Shown: piece after piece, positions 17,924 through 26,750 of the stretch | Layout: every line of letters starts with the position of its first letter | Position numbering within the stretch: the stretch's first letter is position 1 | Origin: Streptomyces sp. Tue 6430 | Lineage (GTDB): Bacteria; Actinomycetota; Actinomycetes; Streptomycetales; Streptomycetaceae | DNA: 64,000 nucleotides | Reading direction: 5' to 3' | Assembly (NCBI GenBank): GCA_021568835.1 | Contig: JAKGSH010000010.1 | Span: forward strand, 2,046,001 to 2,110,000 | Made by a program: the position numbers and the translations under genes | The notes under the pieces: generated by a model | The model's database searches: none | Told to the model about the DNA's origin: nothing | What the model saw: the letters and a program-made list of their open reading frames with translations, nothing else

Positions 17924-19740
17924 ATGTGCGGAATCGTCGGATACATCGGGAAGCGTGACGTCGCGCCCCTGCTCCTGGAAGGCCTGCAGCGCCTGGAGTA
18001 CCGCGGCTACGACTCCGCGGGCATCGTCGTCACCTCCCCGAAGACGGCCGGCCTGAAGATGGTCAAGGCCAAGGGGCGCGTCCGCGACCTGGAGGCCAAG
18101 GTCCCGGCCCGCTTCAAGGGCACCACCGGCATCGCCCACACCCGCTGGGCCACCCACGGCGCCCCTCCGACGTGAACGCCCACCCGCACATGTCGGCCGA
18201 CCTCAAGGTCGCCGTCGTCCACAACGGCATCGTCGACAACGCCTCCGACCTGCGCCGCAAGCTGGAGGCGGACGGCGTCGAGTTCCTCTCCGAGACCGAC
18301 ACCGAGGTCCTCGTCCACCTCATCGCCCGTTCCGCGGCCGAGAAGCTCGAGGACAAGGTCCGCGAGGCGCTGCGCGTGGTCGAGGGCACCTACGGCATCG
18401 CCGTCATGCACGCCGACTTCAACGACCGCATCGTCGTGGCCCGCAACGGCTCCCCGGTCGTCCTCGGCATCGGCGAGAAGGAGATGTTCGTCGCCTCGGA
18501 CATCGCCGCCCTGGTCGCCCACACCCGCCAGATCGTCACCCTCGACGACGGCGAGATGGCCACCCTCAAGGCCGACGACTTCCGCACCTACACCACGGAG
18601 GGCACCCGCACCACCGCGGAGCCCACCACCGTGGAGTGGGAGGCCGCCTCCTACGACATGGGCGGCCACGACACCTACATGCACAAGGAGATCCACGAGC
18701 AGGCCGACGCCGTGGACCGCGTGCTGCGCGGCCGCATCGACGACCGCTTCTCCACCGTGCACCTGGGCGGCCTCAACCTGGACGCCCGTGAGGCGCGCCA
18801 GATCCGCCGCGTGAAGATCCTCGGCTGCGGCACCTCGTACCACGCGGGCATGATCGGCGCCCAGATGATCGAGGAGCTGGCCCGCATCCCCGCGGACGCC
18901 GAGCCCGCCTCCGAGTTCCGCTACCGCAACGCGGTCGTCGACCCCGACACCCTGTACATCGCCGTCTCCCAGTCGGGTGAGACCTACGACGTGCTGGCCG
19001 CCGTCCAGGAGCTGAAGCGCAAGGGCGCGCGGGTGCTCGGCGTCGTGAACGTGGTCGGCTCCGCCATCGCCCGCGAGGCCGACGGCGGCGTCTACGTGCA
19101 CGCCGGGCCGGAGGTCTGCGTCGTCTCCACCAAGTGCTTCACCAACACCACCGTCGCCTTCGCGCTGCTCGCGCTGCACCTCGGCCGCACCCGTGACCTG
19201 TCGGTGCGCGACGGCAAGCGGATCATCGAGGGCCTGCGCAAGCTGCCCGCCCAGATCGCCGAGATCCTGAAGGGCGAGGAGGAGATCAAGAAGCTGGCGG
19301 AGCAGTTCGCCGAGGCCCGCTCGATGCTCTTCATCGGCCGCGTCCGGGGCTACCCGGTGGCCCGCGAGGCCTCCCTGAAGCTCAAGGAGGTCTCCTACAT
19401 CCACGCCGAGGCCTACCCGGCCTCCGAGCTGAAGCACGGCCCGCTCGCCCTGATCGAGCCCGCCCTGCCGACGGTCGCGATCGTCCCCGACGACGACCTG
19501 CTGGAGAAGAACCGCGCCGCCCTGGAGGAGATCAAGGCCCGCAGCGGCCGGATCCTCGCGGTGGCCCACCAGGAGCAGGAGAAGGCCGACCAGACGATCG
19601 TCGTCCCCAAGAACGAGGACGAGCTCGACCCCATCCTCATGGGCATCCCCCTCCAGCTCCTCGCCTACTACACGGCCAAGGCCCTCGGCCGTGACATCGA
19701 CAAGCCGAGGAACCTGGCGAAGTCGGTGACGGTCGAGTAG
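17924..19740 (+). CDS. glmS: Glucosamine-6-phosphate synthase (isomerizing, glutamine-hydrolysing) GlmS (frameshifted as read)
   Basis: ATG 17924, MCGIVGYIGKRDV, with Cys2 as the glutaminase nucleophile. The frame ends at TGA 18173 within WATHGAP; one C added to the run at 18162-18165 gives WATHGAPSDVNAHPHMS and a full protein of about 606 residues. Domain order is class II glutamine amidotransferase, then two SIS isomerase domains (GCGTSYHAGMIGAQMIEE, VSQSGETYDVLAA, ending KPRNLAKSVTVE). It makes glucosamine-6-phosphate from fructose-6-phosphate and glutamine for cell-wall synthesis. GlmS is normally essential unless a second copy exists, as some streptomycetes have, so the frameshift is most likely an assembly error. 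Confidence 0.93.
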
Positions 19741-19753
19741 AGCGACCAGGAGG

Positions 19754-19794
19754 ACGGACCCCCCGTGACGCCGGCGCGCTCGGGGGGGGTCCGC
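19754..19794. terminator. Hairpin after glmS
   Basis: GGACCCCCCG (from about 19756) pairs with CGGGGGGGGTCC (ending about 19792) around a short loop, 14 bp after the glmS stop. It fits an intrinsic-type terminator without a clear U tract. Confidence 0.6.
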
Positions 19795-19990
19795 CCGTAC
19801 GCCGGGGACCGGGGGCCGGGGGCCGGCTCCCCGGCACCGGCCGCCGTCCGGCCCGCGGCCGTCGCTCCGGGTCGGGCGGCCCGCCGCGACCCGCCGCATC
19901 GCACCGCGACCCGCCGCACCGCGTCGCACAAGGGGAGTTGAGGGAATCCGGGCTCATCGCGCCCGGAGCGAAGGGGAGTCGGCGGGAGCG

Positions 19991-20518
19991 TCAGGGAATG
20001 ACGACGACGGGCCGCCTCGCCCGCTTGGCGAGCCGCCCCGCGACCGACCCGAAGATCCGCCCGACGAGGCCGTGCGTCGAGCCGACGACGATCGCGTCCG
20101 CCGCGTACTCCCGCCCCACCTCCTCGAGTTCGTGGCAGATGTCGCCGCCGCGCTCGACCAGGATCCAGGGCACCTCGGACAGGTACTCGGCGCAGGACAG
20201 TTCCAGGCCGAGCACCTCGGTGCGGTGGTCGGGCACGTCCACGAAGACCGGCGGCTCGCAGCCCGCCCACACCGTGGTGGGCAGCCTGTTGGCCACGTGG
20301 ACGATGATCAGGCCCGCACGGGAGCGGTGCGCCATGCCGACGGCGTACGCCAGGGCCCGCTCGCTGGACGTCGATCCGTCGAAGCCGACGACGACACCGT
20401 GCCGGAAAGCGGGATCACAGGAGGGGCGTGCCTCCTCCGCCGCCAGGGGGTCGGCCGCCGCGTGATCGGCGACCGGCCGCTTGCGGTCCGCTGGTTCGAA
20501 GAATTCGTGACCGGCCAT
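19991..20518 (-). CDS. Universal stress protein (UspA family)
   Basis: 175 residues from ATG 20518 (MAGHEFFEPADRKRP). Single Usp domain: GVVVGFDGSTSSERALAYAVGMA at about residues 45-67 (nucleotide-binding aspartate), LIIVHVANRLPT, and the ATP-loop signature VVGSTHGLVGRIFGSVAGRLAKRARRPVVVIP at the C-terminus, a close match to GxxGxxxxxxGSxxxxxxxxxxxPVxxVP. Probably an ATP-binding cytosolic stress or dormancy protein. A longer in-frame reading to 20674 adds a low-quality Arg-rich extension and was rejected. It is transcribed divergently from the gene at 20824. Confidence 0.9.
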   Translation of the reverse strand: MAGHEFFEPADRKRPVADHAAADPLAAEEARPSCDPAFRHGVVVGFDGSTSSERALAYAVGMAHRSRAGLIIVHVANRLPTTVWAGCEPPVFVDVPDHRTEVLGLELSCAEYLSEVPWILVERGGDICHELEEVGREYAADAIVVGSTHGLVGRIFGSVAGRLAKRARRPVVVIP

Positions 20519-20823
20519 GGCTGTCTCGGCGTATCGATCCTTTGACGGGTGGGACGAGCGTGAGCGGCGAAGCGTGTCCGGGAATCGTCTTCCCCACCCC
20601 ATACCCCCAAGGGTACGGCGCCACGCCTCCACGGCCCAGTCCCGCCCACGGTCCGCGGGGGTTCCAGGGAGCATGCACGAGGGGCCGCCCGTAACGCAAT
20701 GGTCGCTGCCCCGTACAGGCGGTTCGCACGGGGTTCACCCGCCCGCCGGTTCGTCCGGTGAGTGACCGGCCGGTCGAACGGGCGTTGAACCACCCGAACC
20801 ACCCCCCAGGGAGGAGTCCGCCC
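20519..20823. other. Divergent intergenic region, universal stress protein / small membrane protein
   Basis: 305 bp between divergent genes. I see no RNA gene or repeat. The only clear signal is GGGAGGAG (about 20809-20816) ahead of the ATG at 20824. Promoters for both genes must lie here but cannot be pinned down. Confidence 0.5.
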
Positions 20824-21153
20824 ATGCCCTCGTCCCGACCGGCCACCGAGACCCGCTCCGGCGACCACAGGACGACGGAGCTGATCCGCTGGGCGGCCTT
20901 CAGCTGCGTCCTCGTCCCGGTCGTCCTCCTCTGGTACGGCTCCTCCCTGGGCGGAACCGCGGGCACCGCCGTCGGCCTGGCCGCCGTCACGGCCGTCTGC
21001 CGGCTGCTGCTGCGCCGCTCCGAGCGGTGCGCGGCACGGCTCCCCGCCGGGGAACGACCGCCGCGCGCACCGCACCGGGGAGGCCGTCGGCGCACCGGAA
21101 CCGGGTCGCGCCGTGGCGGTCGTCACAGCGGCGGAAGCACACCGGTCGACTGA
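20824..21153 (+). CDS. Small hypothetical membrane protein
   Basis: 109 residues, ATG 20824 with GGGAGGAG. A short polar N-terminus (MPSSRPATETRSGDHRTTE) is followed by two hydrophobic segments (LIRWAAFSCVLVPVVLLWYG and GTAGTAVGLAAVTAVCRLLL), then a highly basic, Arg/Gly-rich cytosolic tail. Two-TM proteins with this position next to adpA occur in other streptomycetes (memory). No function is known. Confidence 0.75.
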   Translation: MPSSRPATETRSGDHRTTELIRWAAFSCVLVPVVLLWYGSSLGGTAGTAVGLAAVTAVCRLLLRRSERCAARLPAGERPPRAPHRGGRRRTGTGSRRGGRHSGGSTPVD

Positions 21154-21533
21154 CCGGTTTTCACGCACGCGGACGTATCTTTTCAGCCAACTTCCGGATG
21201 CCGCCCACGCCTTGTCGCGACCACCCTCCTCACCGCGTCCGACCTGCGCAAAAGGGCGCTCCGGAGGCCCTGGCACCCTACGTGGATTGGCCACTGCGAC
21301 GAGGCGCACTTCCCCGCACGGCCCATGAGTGCAACGCTTCGTGATCGAATGCTTCACGCCAAGTTGCCATGTCGACAATGTGCCGGGTGACGAACTGGCC
21401 ACTCCGGCATCACGCGACACAGTAGATTCGATCTTGAGACTGTCTACGGCGGGGGACTCGTGCAGGACCGAGGGGAAACGTGCAGGAGCGACACAACCGA
21501 GGAGCCGCGACCACCGAGGGGGGCTTAGCAGGG
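21154..21533. promoter_or_regulatory. adpA upstream region
   Basis: 380 bp without a gene. It should carry the adpA promoter(s) and AdpA/ArpA-type sites known for this gene in other species, but I could not identify a site matching the AdpA consensus TGGCSNGWWY with confidence. The stretch around 21330-21440 is less GC-rich than its surroundings, as expected for a developmental promoter. Confidence 0.5.
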
Positions 21534-22787
21534 ATGAGCCACGACTCCACTGCCGCGCCGGAAGCCGCGGCCCGGAAACTGTCCGGGCGACGCCGCAAGG
21601 AGATCGTCGCGGTACTGCTGTTCAGCGGCGGTCCCATCTTCGAGAGTTCCATTCCGCTGTCGGTGTTCGGAATCGACCGCCAGGACGCCGGCGTGCCCCG
21701 CTACCGCCTTCTGGTGTGCGCGGGCGAGGACGGCCCGCTGCGGACCACAGGGGGCCTGGAACTCACCGCGCCACACGGCCTGGAGGCGATATCGAGGGCG
21801 GGCACGGTCGTCGTACCGGCCTGGCGCTCGATCACCTCGCCGCCACCGGCCGACGCGCTCGACGCACTGCGCCGGGCGCACGAGGAGGGTGCCCGCATCG
21901 TGGGCCTGTGCACCGGCGCGTTCGTGCTGGCGGCGGCGGGCCTGCTGGACGGCAGGCCGGCCACGACCCACTGGATGTACGCACCGACGCTGGCCAAGCG
22001 CTATCCGTCGGTGCACGTCGATCCGCGTGAACTGTTCGTCGACGACGGCGACGTGCTGACGTCGGCGGGGACCGCGGCCGGCATCGACCTCTGTCTCCAC
22101 ATCGTGCGGACGGACCACGGCAACGAGGCGGCCGGTGCGCTGGCCCGCCGGCTCGTGGTCCCGCCGCGCCGGACGGGCGGCCAGGAGCGCTACCTCGACC
22201 GGTCTTTACCGGAGGAGATCGGCGCCGACCCGCTCGCGGAGGTCGTCGCCTGGGCGCTGGAACACCTCCACGAGCAGTTCGACGTGGAGACGCTGGCCGC
22301 GCGTGCCTACATGAGCCGGCGGACGTTCGACCGCCGCTTCCGGTCGCTGACCGGCAGCGCGCCGCTGCAATGGCTGATCACCCAGCGGGTGCTCCAGGCG
22401 CAGCGGCTGCTGGAGACGTCGGACTACTCCGTCGACGAGGTCGCCGGACGGTGCGGCTTCCGCTCGCCGGTCGCGCTGCGCGGACACTTCCGGCGGCAGC
22501 TCGGGTCCTCGCCGGCGGCCTACCGGGCGGCGTACCGGGCACGGCGGCCGCAGAGCGAGCGGGCACCAGTGACGGAGAGCGAACCGGCGTCCGCCGTCGC
22601 GGCGGGCGGCCCGGGCGGGACCGGCGCCGCGCACCCCGAGACCGCGGGGGTGCCGCCGCAGATACGGCGGACCGCGGGAGCGGGGGCGGGGGCGCTGGGC
22701 ACGGCCTCGGCGGGCGCGGAGCAGCACCTGCGGGACGCGTACGCGGGATCCCGGGGCGGCGTCCCGGGGCAGCGCAGCGGGATGTGA
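21534..22787 (+). CDS. adpA: Pleiotropic developmental regulator AdpA (AraC family), TTA-containing
   Basis: 417 residues from ATG 21534 (MSHDSTAAPEAAARKL); GTG 21480 is an upstream in-frame alternative. The N-terminal half is a DJ-1/PfpI (class I glutamine amidotransferase-like) dimerisation domain (IVAVLLFSGGPIFESS, IVGLCTGAFVLAAAGLLDG). The C-terminal half is an AraC/XylS double HTH (YMSRRTFDRRFRSLTG, YSVDEVAGRCGFRSPVALRGHFRRQLG), followed by a disordered Gly/Ala tail. AdpA is the master activator of aerial growth and secondary metabolism in Streptomyces. Leu225 is encoded by TTA (22206-22208), linking translation to the bldA tRNA. Confidence 0.97.
   Translation: MSHDSTAAPEAAARKLSGRRRKEIVAVLLFSGGPIFESSIPLSVFGIDRQDAGVPRYRLLVCAGEDGPLRTTGGLELTAPHGLEAISRAGTVVVPAWRSITSPPPADALDALRRAHEEGARIVGLCTGAFVLAAAGLLDGRPATTHWMYAPTLAKRYPSVHVDPRELFVDDGDVLTSAGTAAGIDLCLHIVRTDHGNEAAGALARRLVVPPRRTGGQERYLDRSLPEEIGADPLAEVVAWALEHLHEQFDVETLAARAYMSRRTFDRRFRSLTGSAPLQWLITQRVLQAQRLLETSDYSVDEVAGRCGFRSPVALRGHFRRQLGSSPAAYRAAYRARRPQSERAPVTESEPASAVAAGGPGGTGAAHPETAGVPPQIRRTAGAGAGALGTASAGAEQHLRDAYAGSRGGVPGQRSGM
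22206..22208 (+). promoter_or_regulatory. TTA leucine codon (bldA-dependent) in adpA
   Basis: In-frame TTA within YLDRSLPEEIG, between the two domains of AdpA. TTA is very rare in Streptomyces and needs the bldA tRNA; conservation of this codon in adpA is established knowledge. Confidence 0.95.
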
Positions 22788-22935
22788 GGAGCGGGCGGTG
22801 GCGGGCGGGGAGACCCGCCCGCCACCGCCCCTTCCCGTTCCCGCCCCCGGGGGCCGCACGCCGGGCCGCGCGCCGGGGAACGTCCACCGTGACGCGGGGG
22901 ACCGGAAGAGGGGACGTCACCCTTAGGGTGGACGC

Positions 22936-23538
22936 ATGAACGATCGCATGGTGTGGATCGACTGCGAGATGACCGGCCTCTCGCTGTCGGACGACGCGCT
23001 CATCGAGGTTGCCGCCCTCGTCACCGACTCCGAGCTGAACATCCTCGGCGACGGCGTGGACATCGTCGTACGGCCGCCGGACGCGGCCCTGGAGACGATG
23101 CCGGAGGTGGTGCGTCAGATGCACACCGCGTCCGGGCTGCTGGACGAGCTGGCGGGCGGCACCACCCTGGCCGACGCCGAGGAGCGGGTCCTCGCCTACG
23201 TCCGCGAGCACGTGAAGGAGCCCGGCAAGGCCCCGCTGTGCGGGAACTCCGTCGGCACCGACCGCGGCTTCCTGGTGCGGGACATGCCGACGCTGGAGAA
23301 CTACCTCCACTACCGGATCGTCGACGTCTCCTCCATCAAGGAACTGGCCCGGCGCTGGTACCCGCGGGCCTACTTCAACAGCCCGGAGAAGAACGGCAAC
23401 CACCGCGCCCTCGCCGACATCCGCGAGTCCATCGCGGAGCTGCGCTACTACCGCGAGGCCGTGTTCGTGCCGCAGCCCGGACCGGACTCCGACACCGCGA
23501 AGGCGATCGCCGCGAAGCACGTCCTGCCCGCCGGATGA
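22936..23538 (+). CDS. orn: Oligoribonuclease Orn
   Basis: 200 residues from ATG 22936. DEDDh 3'-5' exoribonuclease: WIDCEMTGL (Exo I Asp/Glu), LCGNSVGTDRGFL (Exo II), and NHRALADIRESI (Exo III His/Asp). It degrades 2-5 nt RNA and linear dinucleotides such as pGpG to mononucleotides. The adpA-orn gene order is conserved in streptomycetes, and orn (ornA) mutants are reported to be impaired in growth and development (established knowledge). It has its own start 148 bp after adpA. It is also relevant to c-di-GMP breakdown, since cdgA is in the same window. Confidence 0.96.
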   Translation: MNDRMVWIDCEMTGLSLSDDALIEVAALVTDSELNILGDGVDIVVRPPDAALETMPEVVRQMHTASGLLDELAGGTTLADAEERVLAYVREHVKEPGKAPLCGNSVGTDRGFLVRDMPTLENYLHYRIVDVSSIKELARRWYPRAYFNSPEKNGNHRALADIRESIAELRYYREAVFVPQPGPDSDTAKAIAAKHVLPAG

Positions 23539-23619
23539 AAGCCGTGCGCGAGCACCCCTTCGGACCCTGTACACTTTTTCTCGGCCGGTAGGGAGACCAC
23601 AAAGTCGACTGCCGGGCAT

Positions 23620-23693
23620 GGTGGGTGTAGCTCAGTTGGTAGAGCACCTGGTTGTGGTCCAGGTGGCCGCGGGTTCAAGTCCCGTCACTCACC
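23620..23693 (+). tRNA. tRNA-His (anticodon GTG)
   Basis: Cloverleaf: acceptor GTGGGTG/CACTCAC, D-loop AGCTCAGTTGGTAGAGC, anticodon arm CTGG-TTGTGGT-CCAG with GTG, and T-arm GCGGG-TTCAAGT-CCCGT. A G at 23620 can supply the tRNA-His-specific G-1 opposite C73. CCA is not encoded. Confidence 0.96.
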
Positions 23694-23703
23694 CTGAATG
23701 ATC

Positions 23704-23735
23704 AAGGGCTGGCCTGGTAAAACAGGTCAGCCCTT
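23704..23735. terminator. Terminator after tRNA-His
   Basis: AAGGGCTGGCCTG and CAGGTCAGCCCTT form a 13-bp stem with one G-U pair and a GTAAAA loop, followed by CGTCATG. It begins 10 bp after the tRNA. Confidence 0.75.
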
Positions 23736-23739
23736 CGTC

Positions 23740-24022
23740 ATGTCCGGATCCTTCGGGAACGGAAACGGAGGGGACCACGGCCCTCTCTCCTTTCCTTTCC
23801 CCCCTCCCCCTCTCCCTCCCTTCCCCCGCGCTCGCGCCCGTCACGAGCGGCTCGTCGCGGAGACCACCCGGGCGACGGGGACGCCTGGATACGGGGACAC
23901 CGGGGCACGGGGACATCGGGGCACGCACCGGCGGGGCACGGGAACGCGGGGTACGGACCCGCCCGGGCGACGGGAACGCGGGCGACGGGCCGGCGGGACG
24001 CGGGGGCGGTGGTGGGTGACCC
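23740..24022. other. Intergenic: homopyrimidine tract and GGGGCACGGGGA-type repeats
   Basis: No gene is seen. 23781-23827 is an uninterrupted 47-nt pyrimidine run on the + strand. About 23880-24000 is made of loose 10-14 bp purine-rich repeats (variants of CGGGGACACCGGGGCACGGG). Ends at the cebR stop. Confidence 0.6.
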
Positions 24023-25078
24023 CTACGCCGACGCGCGCACCATCAGCTCCGTGGCCAGGACCACCTGACGCCGCTCCAGGCCCCGCGACACCGCCGGGCG
24101 GTCGTCCGCGATCTCCGTGAGCAGCAGGTCGAGCATGCGGCGCCCCATCTCCTCGATGGGCTGGCGCACGCTGGTCAGCGGCGGGTCCATGTGGCGGGCG
24201 ATCGCCGAGTCGTCGTAGCCGATCAGGGCCACGTCGTCCGGGATGCGGCGGCCCGCCTCGCGCAGGGCCTGGCGGGCGCCGGCCGCCATCACGTCGGAGC
24301 CGGCGAACACCGCGTCGAGGGCGGGGTCGCGGGCCAGCAGCTCACGCATCGCCCGCTGACCGCCCTCCTCGGTGAAGTCACCCTGCACGATCACGAGTTC
24401 GTCCACCCCGTACCCCGCGTCGAGCAGGGCGTCGCGGTAGCCGTCCACACGCCGCTGGGCGCCGTACACGTCGAGGCGGCCGGTGATGTGGCCGATGTGC
24501 CGGCAGCCGCGGGCCAGCAGGTGCTCGACGGCCGAACGGGCGCCGCCGTAGTTGTCGGAGTCCACGGACGGCAGCGTCTCGGCGGCGGAGCGCGGGCCGC
24601 TGATCACGGCCGGGATCTCCAGCTGGGCGATGAGGTCGGGCAGCGGGTCGTCGGCGTGCACGGAGACGAGGAGGACGCCGTCCACGCGGTGGGCGGCCAG
24701 GTACTGGGCCAGGCGCTGCCGCTCCCGGTCGCTGCCCGCGAAGATCAGCAGCAGCTGCATCTCCGTGTCGGCGAGTTCCGCGCCCACCCCGCGCAGGATG
24801 TCGGAGAAGTACGGTTCGGCGAAGAAGCGGGTCTCCGGCTCGGGCACCACCAGGGCGATCGCGTTCGTGCGGTTGGCGGCGAGGGCGCGGGCCGCGGTGT
24901 TGGGGACGTAGCCCAGCTCGGCGACCGCGGCCTCGACGGCGGCCCGGGTGGCGTCGCTGACCCGGGGCGAACCGTTGATCACCCGGGAGACCGTGCCGCG
25001 GCCCACCCCGGCGCGCGCCGCCACCTCTTCGAGGGTCGGCCGGCCACCGCTCCGTCCCCGCGTACCGTGGCTTGCCAT
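24023..25078 (-). CDS. cebR: LacI-family cellobiose-sensing repressor CebR
   Basis: 351 residues from ATG 25078. LacI HTH at residues 14-35 (PTLEEVAARAGVGRGTVSRVIN) with hinge region, then a periplasmic-binding-like sugar domain (ALVVPEPETRFFAEPYFSDILRG, IGYDDSAIARHMDPPLTSVRQP). It is divergent from cebEFG, with a TGGGAGCGCTCCCA operator between the genes and a second one at the bglC start, matching the known CebR binding site. Expected role: repress cello-oligosaccharide uptake and hydrolysis until cellobiose binds. This is firm from the operator match and the neighbours. Confidence 0.95.
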   Translation of the reverse strand: MASHGTRGRSGGRPTLEEVAARAGVGRGTVSRVINGSPRVSDATRAAVEAAVAELGYVPNTAARALAANRTNAIALVVPEPETRFFAEPYFSDILRGVGAELADTEMQLLLIFAGSDRERQRLAQYLAAHRVDGVLLVSVHADDPLPDLIAQLEIPAVISGPRSAAETLPSVDSDNYGGARSAVEHLLARGCRHIGHITGRLDVYGAQRRVDGYRDALLDAGYGVDELVIVQGDFTEEGGQRAMRELLARDPALDAVFAGSDVMAAGARQALREAGRRIPDDVALIGYDDSAIARHMDPPLTSVRQPIEEMGRRMLDLLLTEIADDRPAVSRGLERRQVVLATELMVRASA

Positions 25079-25416
25079 GCGCTCCGCCTTCCCGCTGTCA
25101 TCATCGCACCGGCCTGGAATCTAACAGTCCCGGCCGGTCACCCCACCGCCCCCGGGGGGCTCGCACCCCCGGCCGAAAAGCATCGCCCGGCGTGTTAGCT
25201 AACAGCCGGATAACTGAACGCATCTCTGCGCGCCCCTGCCCTTGACACCCTCGCCCGAACCGACGACTCTTCAACACATCACCTGTGGGAGCGCTCCCAC
25301 GGTACCTGACACATACACAACCCGCACGTTCCCCGCCCGAGCCGCAGCGAGAAACTAACGGGCCCAACAATGCAGTTGGCCGGGGGGTCGGCACGTCAGG
25401 GCAACAGGAGGACGCA
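25079..25416. promoter_or_regulatory. cebR-cebE divergent promoter region
   Basis: 338 bp. It contains a palindrome TGTTAGCTAACA (25193-25204), a -35-like TTGACA at 25242-25247 with a weak GACTCT about 17 bp on, the CebR operator at 25286-25299, and AGGAGG ahead of the cebE ATG. The operator lies just downstream of the putative -10, so CebR binding would block early elongation or initiation. Confidence 0.65.
25286..25299. promoter_or_regulatory. CebR operator upstream of cebE
   Basis: TGGGAGCGCTCCCA, a perfect 14-bp palindrome identical to the published CebR site in Streptomyces, 118 bp before the cebE ATG. Confidence 0.95.
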
Positions 25417-26745
25417 ATGCGAGCACGTACCCGAAGCTCCCGTCGGGTGGTAGTCCTGGCGACCGTCGCCACCATGGGCGCAGGCCTGCTGGCCGGCTGT
25501 GCCGACGACGGCGGCGACAAGACCTCCGACGACTCGTCGTCGGGCGGTGGCAAGGGCAAGACCACGATCACCCTGGGACTCTTCGGCACGATGGGCTTCA
25601 AGGAAGCCGGTCTCTACGCCGAGTACGAGAAGCTCAACCCGAACATCAAGATCGCCGAGAACGTGATCGAGCGCAACGAGAACTACTACCCCGCGCTCGT
25701 CAACCACCTCACCACCAACAGCGGTCTCCAGGACGTCCAGGCGATCGAGGTCGCCAACATCGCCGAGGTCACCGCGACCCAGAGCGCGAAGCTCCAGGAC
25801 ATGTCCAAGGTTTCGGGCGTGGACAAGAGCAAGTGGCTGGACTGGAAGTGGTCGCAGGCCACGACCAAGGAGGACAAGACCATCGCGCTCGGCACGGACG
25901 TCGGCCCGATGGCCCTCTGCTACCGCACGGACCTCTTCAAGCAGGCCGGTCTGCCGACCGACCCGGCGGAGGTCGGCAAGCTGTGGGCGGGCGACTGGAA
26001 CAAGTTCGTCTCCGTCGGCGAGCAGTACAAGAAGAAGGCGCCGGCGGGCACCTTCTTCATGGACTCCCCCGGCGGCCTGCTCAACGCCGTCCTCAGCAGC
26101 CAGGAGGAGAAGTTCTACGACTCCTCCGGCGAGGTCATCTACAAGAAGAACAAGGCCGTCAAGGCTGCCTTCGACCTGACCGCGAAGGCCGCCGAGCAGG
26201 GCCTGGTGCAGGCGCAGACGCAGTTCCAGCCGGCGTGGGACACCACGATCTCGAACAGCAAGTTCGCGACGATCGCCTGCCCGCCGTGGATGCTCGGCAC
26301 CCTCAAGGGCAAGTCGAAGCCGGAGTCCTTCGGCAAGTGGGCCGTCGCGGTCGCTCCGAAGTCCGGCAACTGGGGCGGTTCCTTCCTGTCCGTGCCCTCC
26401 AGCGGCAAGAACGTGAAGGAGGCCGAGAAGCTGGTCGCCTGGCTGACCGCGCCCGAGCAGCAGGCCAAGCTGTTCAAGGTGCAGGGCTCCTTCCCCAGCA
26501 CGCCGAGCGCGTACACCATGCCCGAGGTGACCGGCGCCAAGAACGAGATGACCGGTGACCTCAACATCGGCACCATCTTCGCCGAGGCCGCGAAGGCCGC
26601 CCCGGTCCAGGTGATCGGCCCGAAGGACCAGATCATCCAGCAGGGCCTGAGCGACAACGGCGTCATCCTCGTGACGAAGGGCAAGTCGCCTGAGGAGGCC
26701 TGGGAGACGGCGACGAAGACCATCGACAACAACCTGGACAAGTGA
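25417..26745 (+). CDS. cebE: Cello-oligosaccharide-binding lipoprotein CebE
   Basis: 442 residues from ATG 25417 with AGGAGG. Basic signal peptide and lipobox LLAGC with Cys28, followed by an acidic Asp/Ser linker. The body is an extracellular solute-binding protein family 1 fold (TITLGLFGTMGFKEAGLYAEYEKLN, later WAVAVAPKSGNWGGSFLSVP). It binds cellobiose/cellotriose outside the membrane and passes them to CebFG. The ATPase is not in the operon; the general MsiK ATPase serves this transporter in other streptomycetes (established knowledge). Confidence 0.95.
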   Translation: MRARTRSSRRVVVLATVATMGAGLLAGCADDGGDKTSDDSSSGGGKGKTTITLGLFGTMGFKEAGLYAEYEKLNPNIKIAENVIERNENYYPALVNHLTTNSGLQDVQAIEVANIAEVTATQSAKLQDMSKVSGVDKSKWLDWKWSQATTKEDKTIALGTDVGPMALCYRTDLFKQAGLPTDPAEVGKLWAGDWNKFVSVGEQYKKKAPAGTFFMDSPGGLLNAVLSSQEEKFYDSSGEVIYKKNKAVKAAFDLTAKAAEQGLVQAQTQFQPAWDTTISNSKFATIACPPWMLGTLKGKSKPESFGKWAVAVAPKSGNWGGSFLSVPSSGKNVKEAEKLVAWLTAPEQQAKLFKVQGSFPSTPSAYTMPEVTGAKNEMTGDLNIGTIFAEAAKAAPVQVIGPKDQIIQQGLSDNGVILVTKGKSPEEAWETATKTIDNNLDK

Positions 26746-26750
26746 CCCGA

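Noticed and set aside
17924..18175. Truncated GlmS as a separate small amidotransferase
   Set aside because: One C at 18162-18165 restores a normal GlmS, and both halves lie in register.
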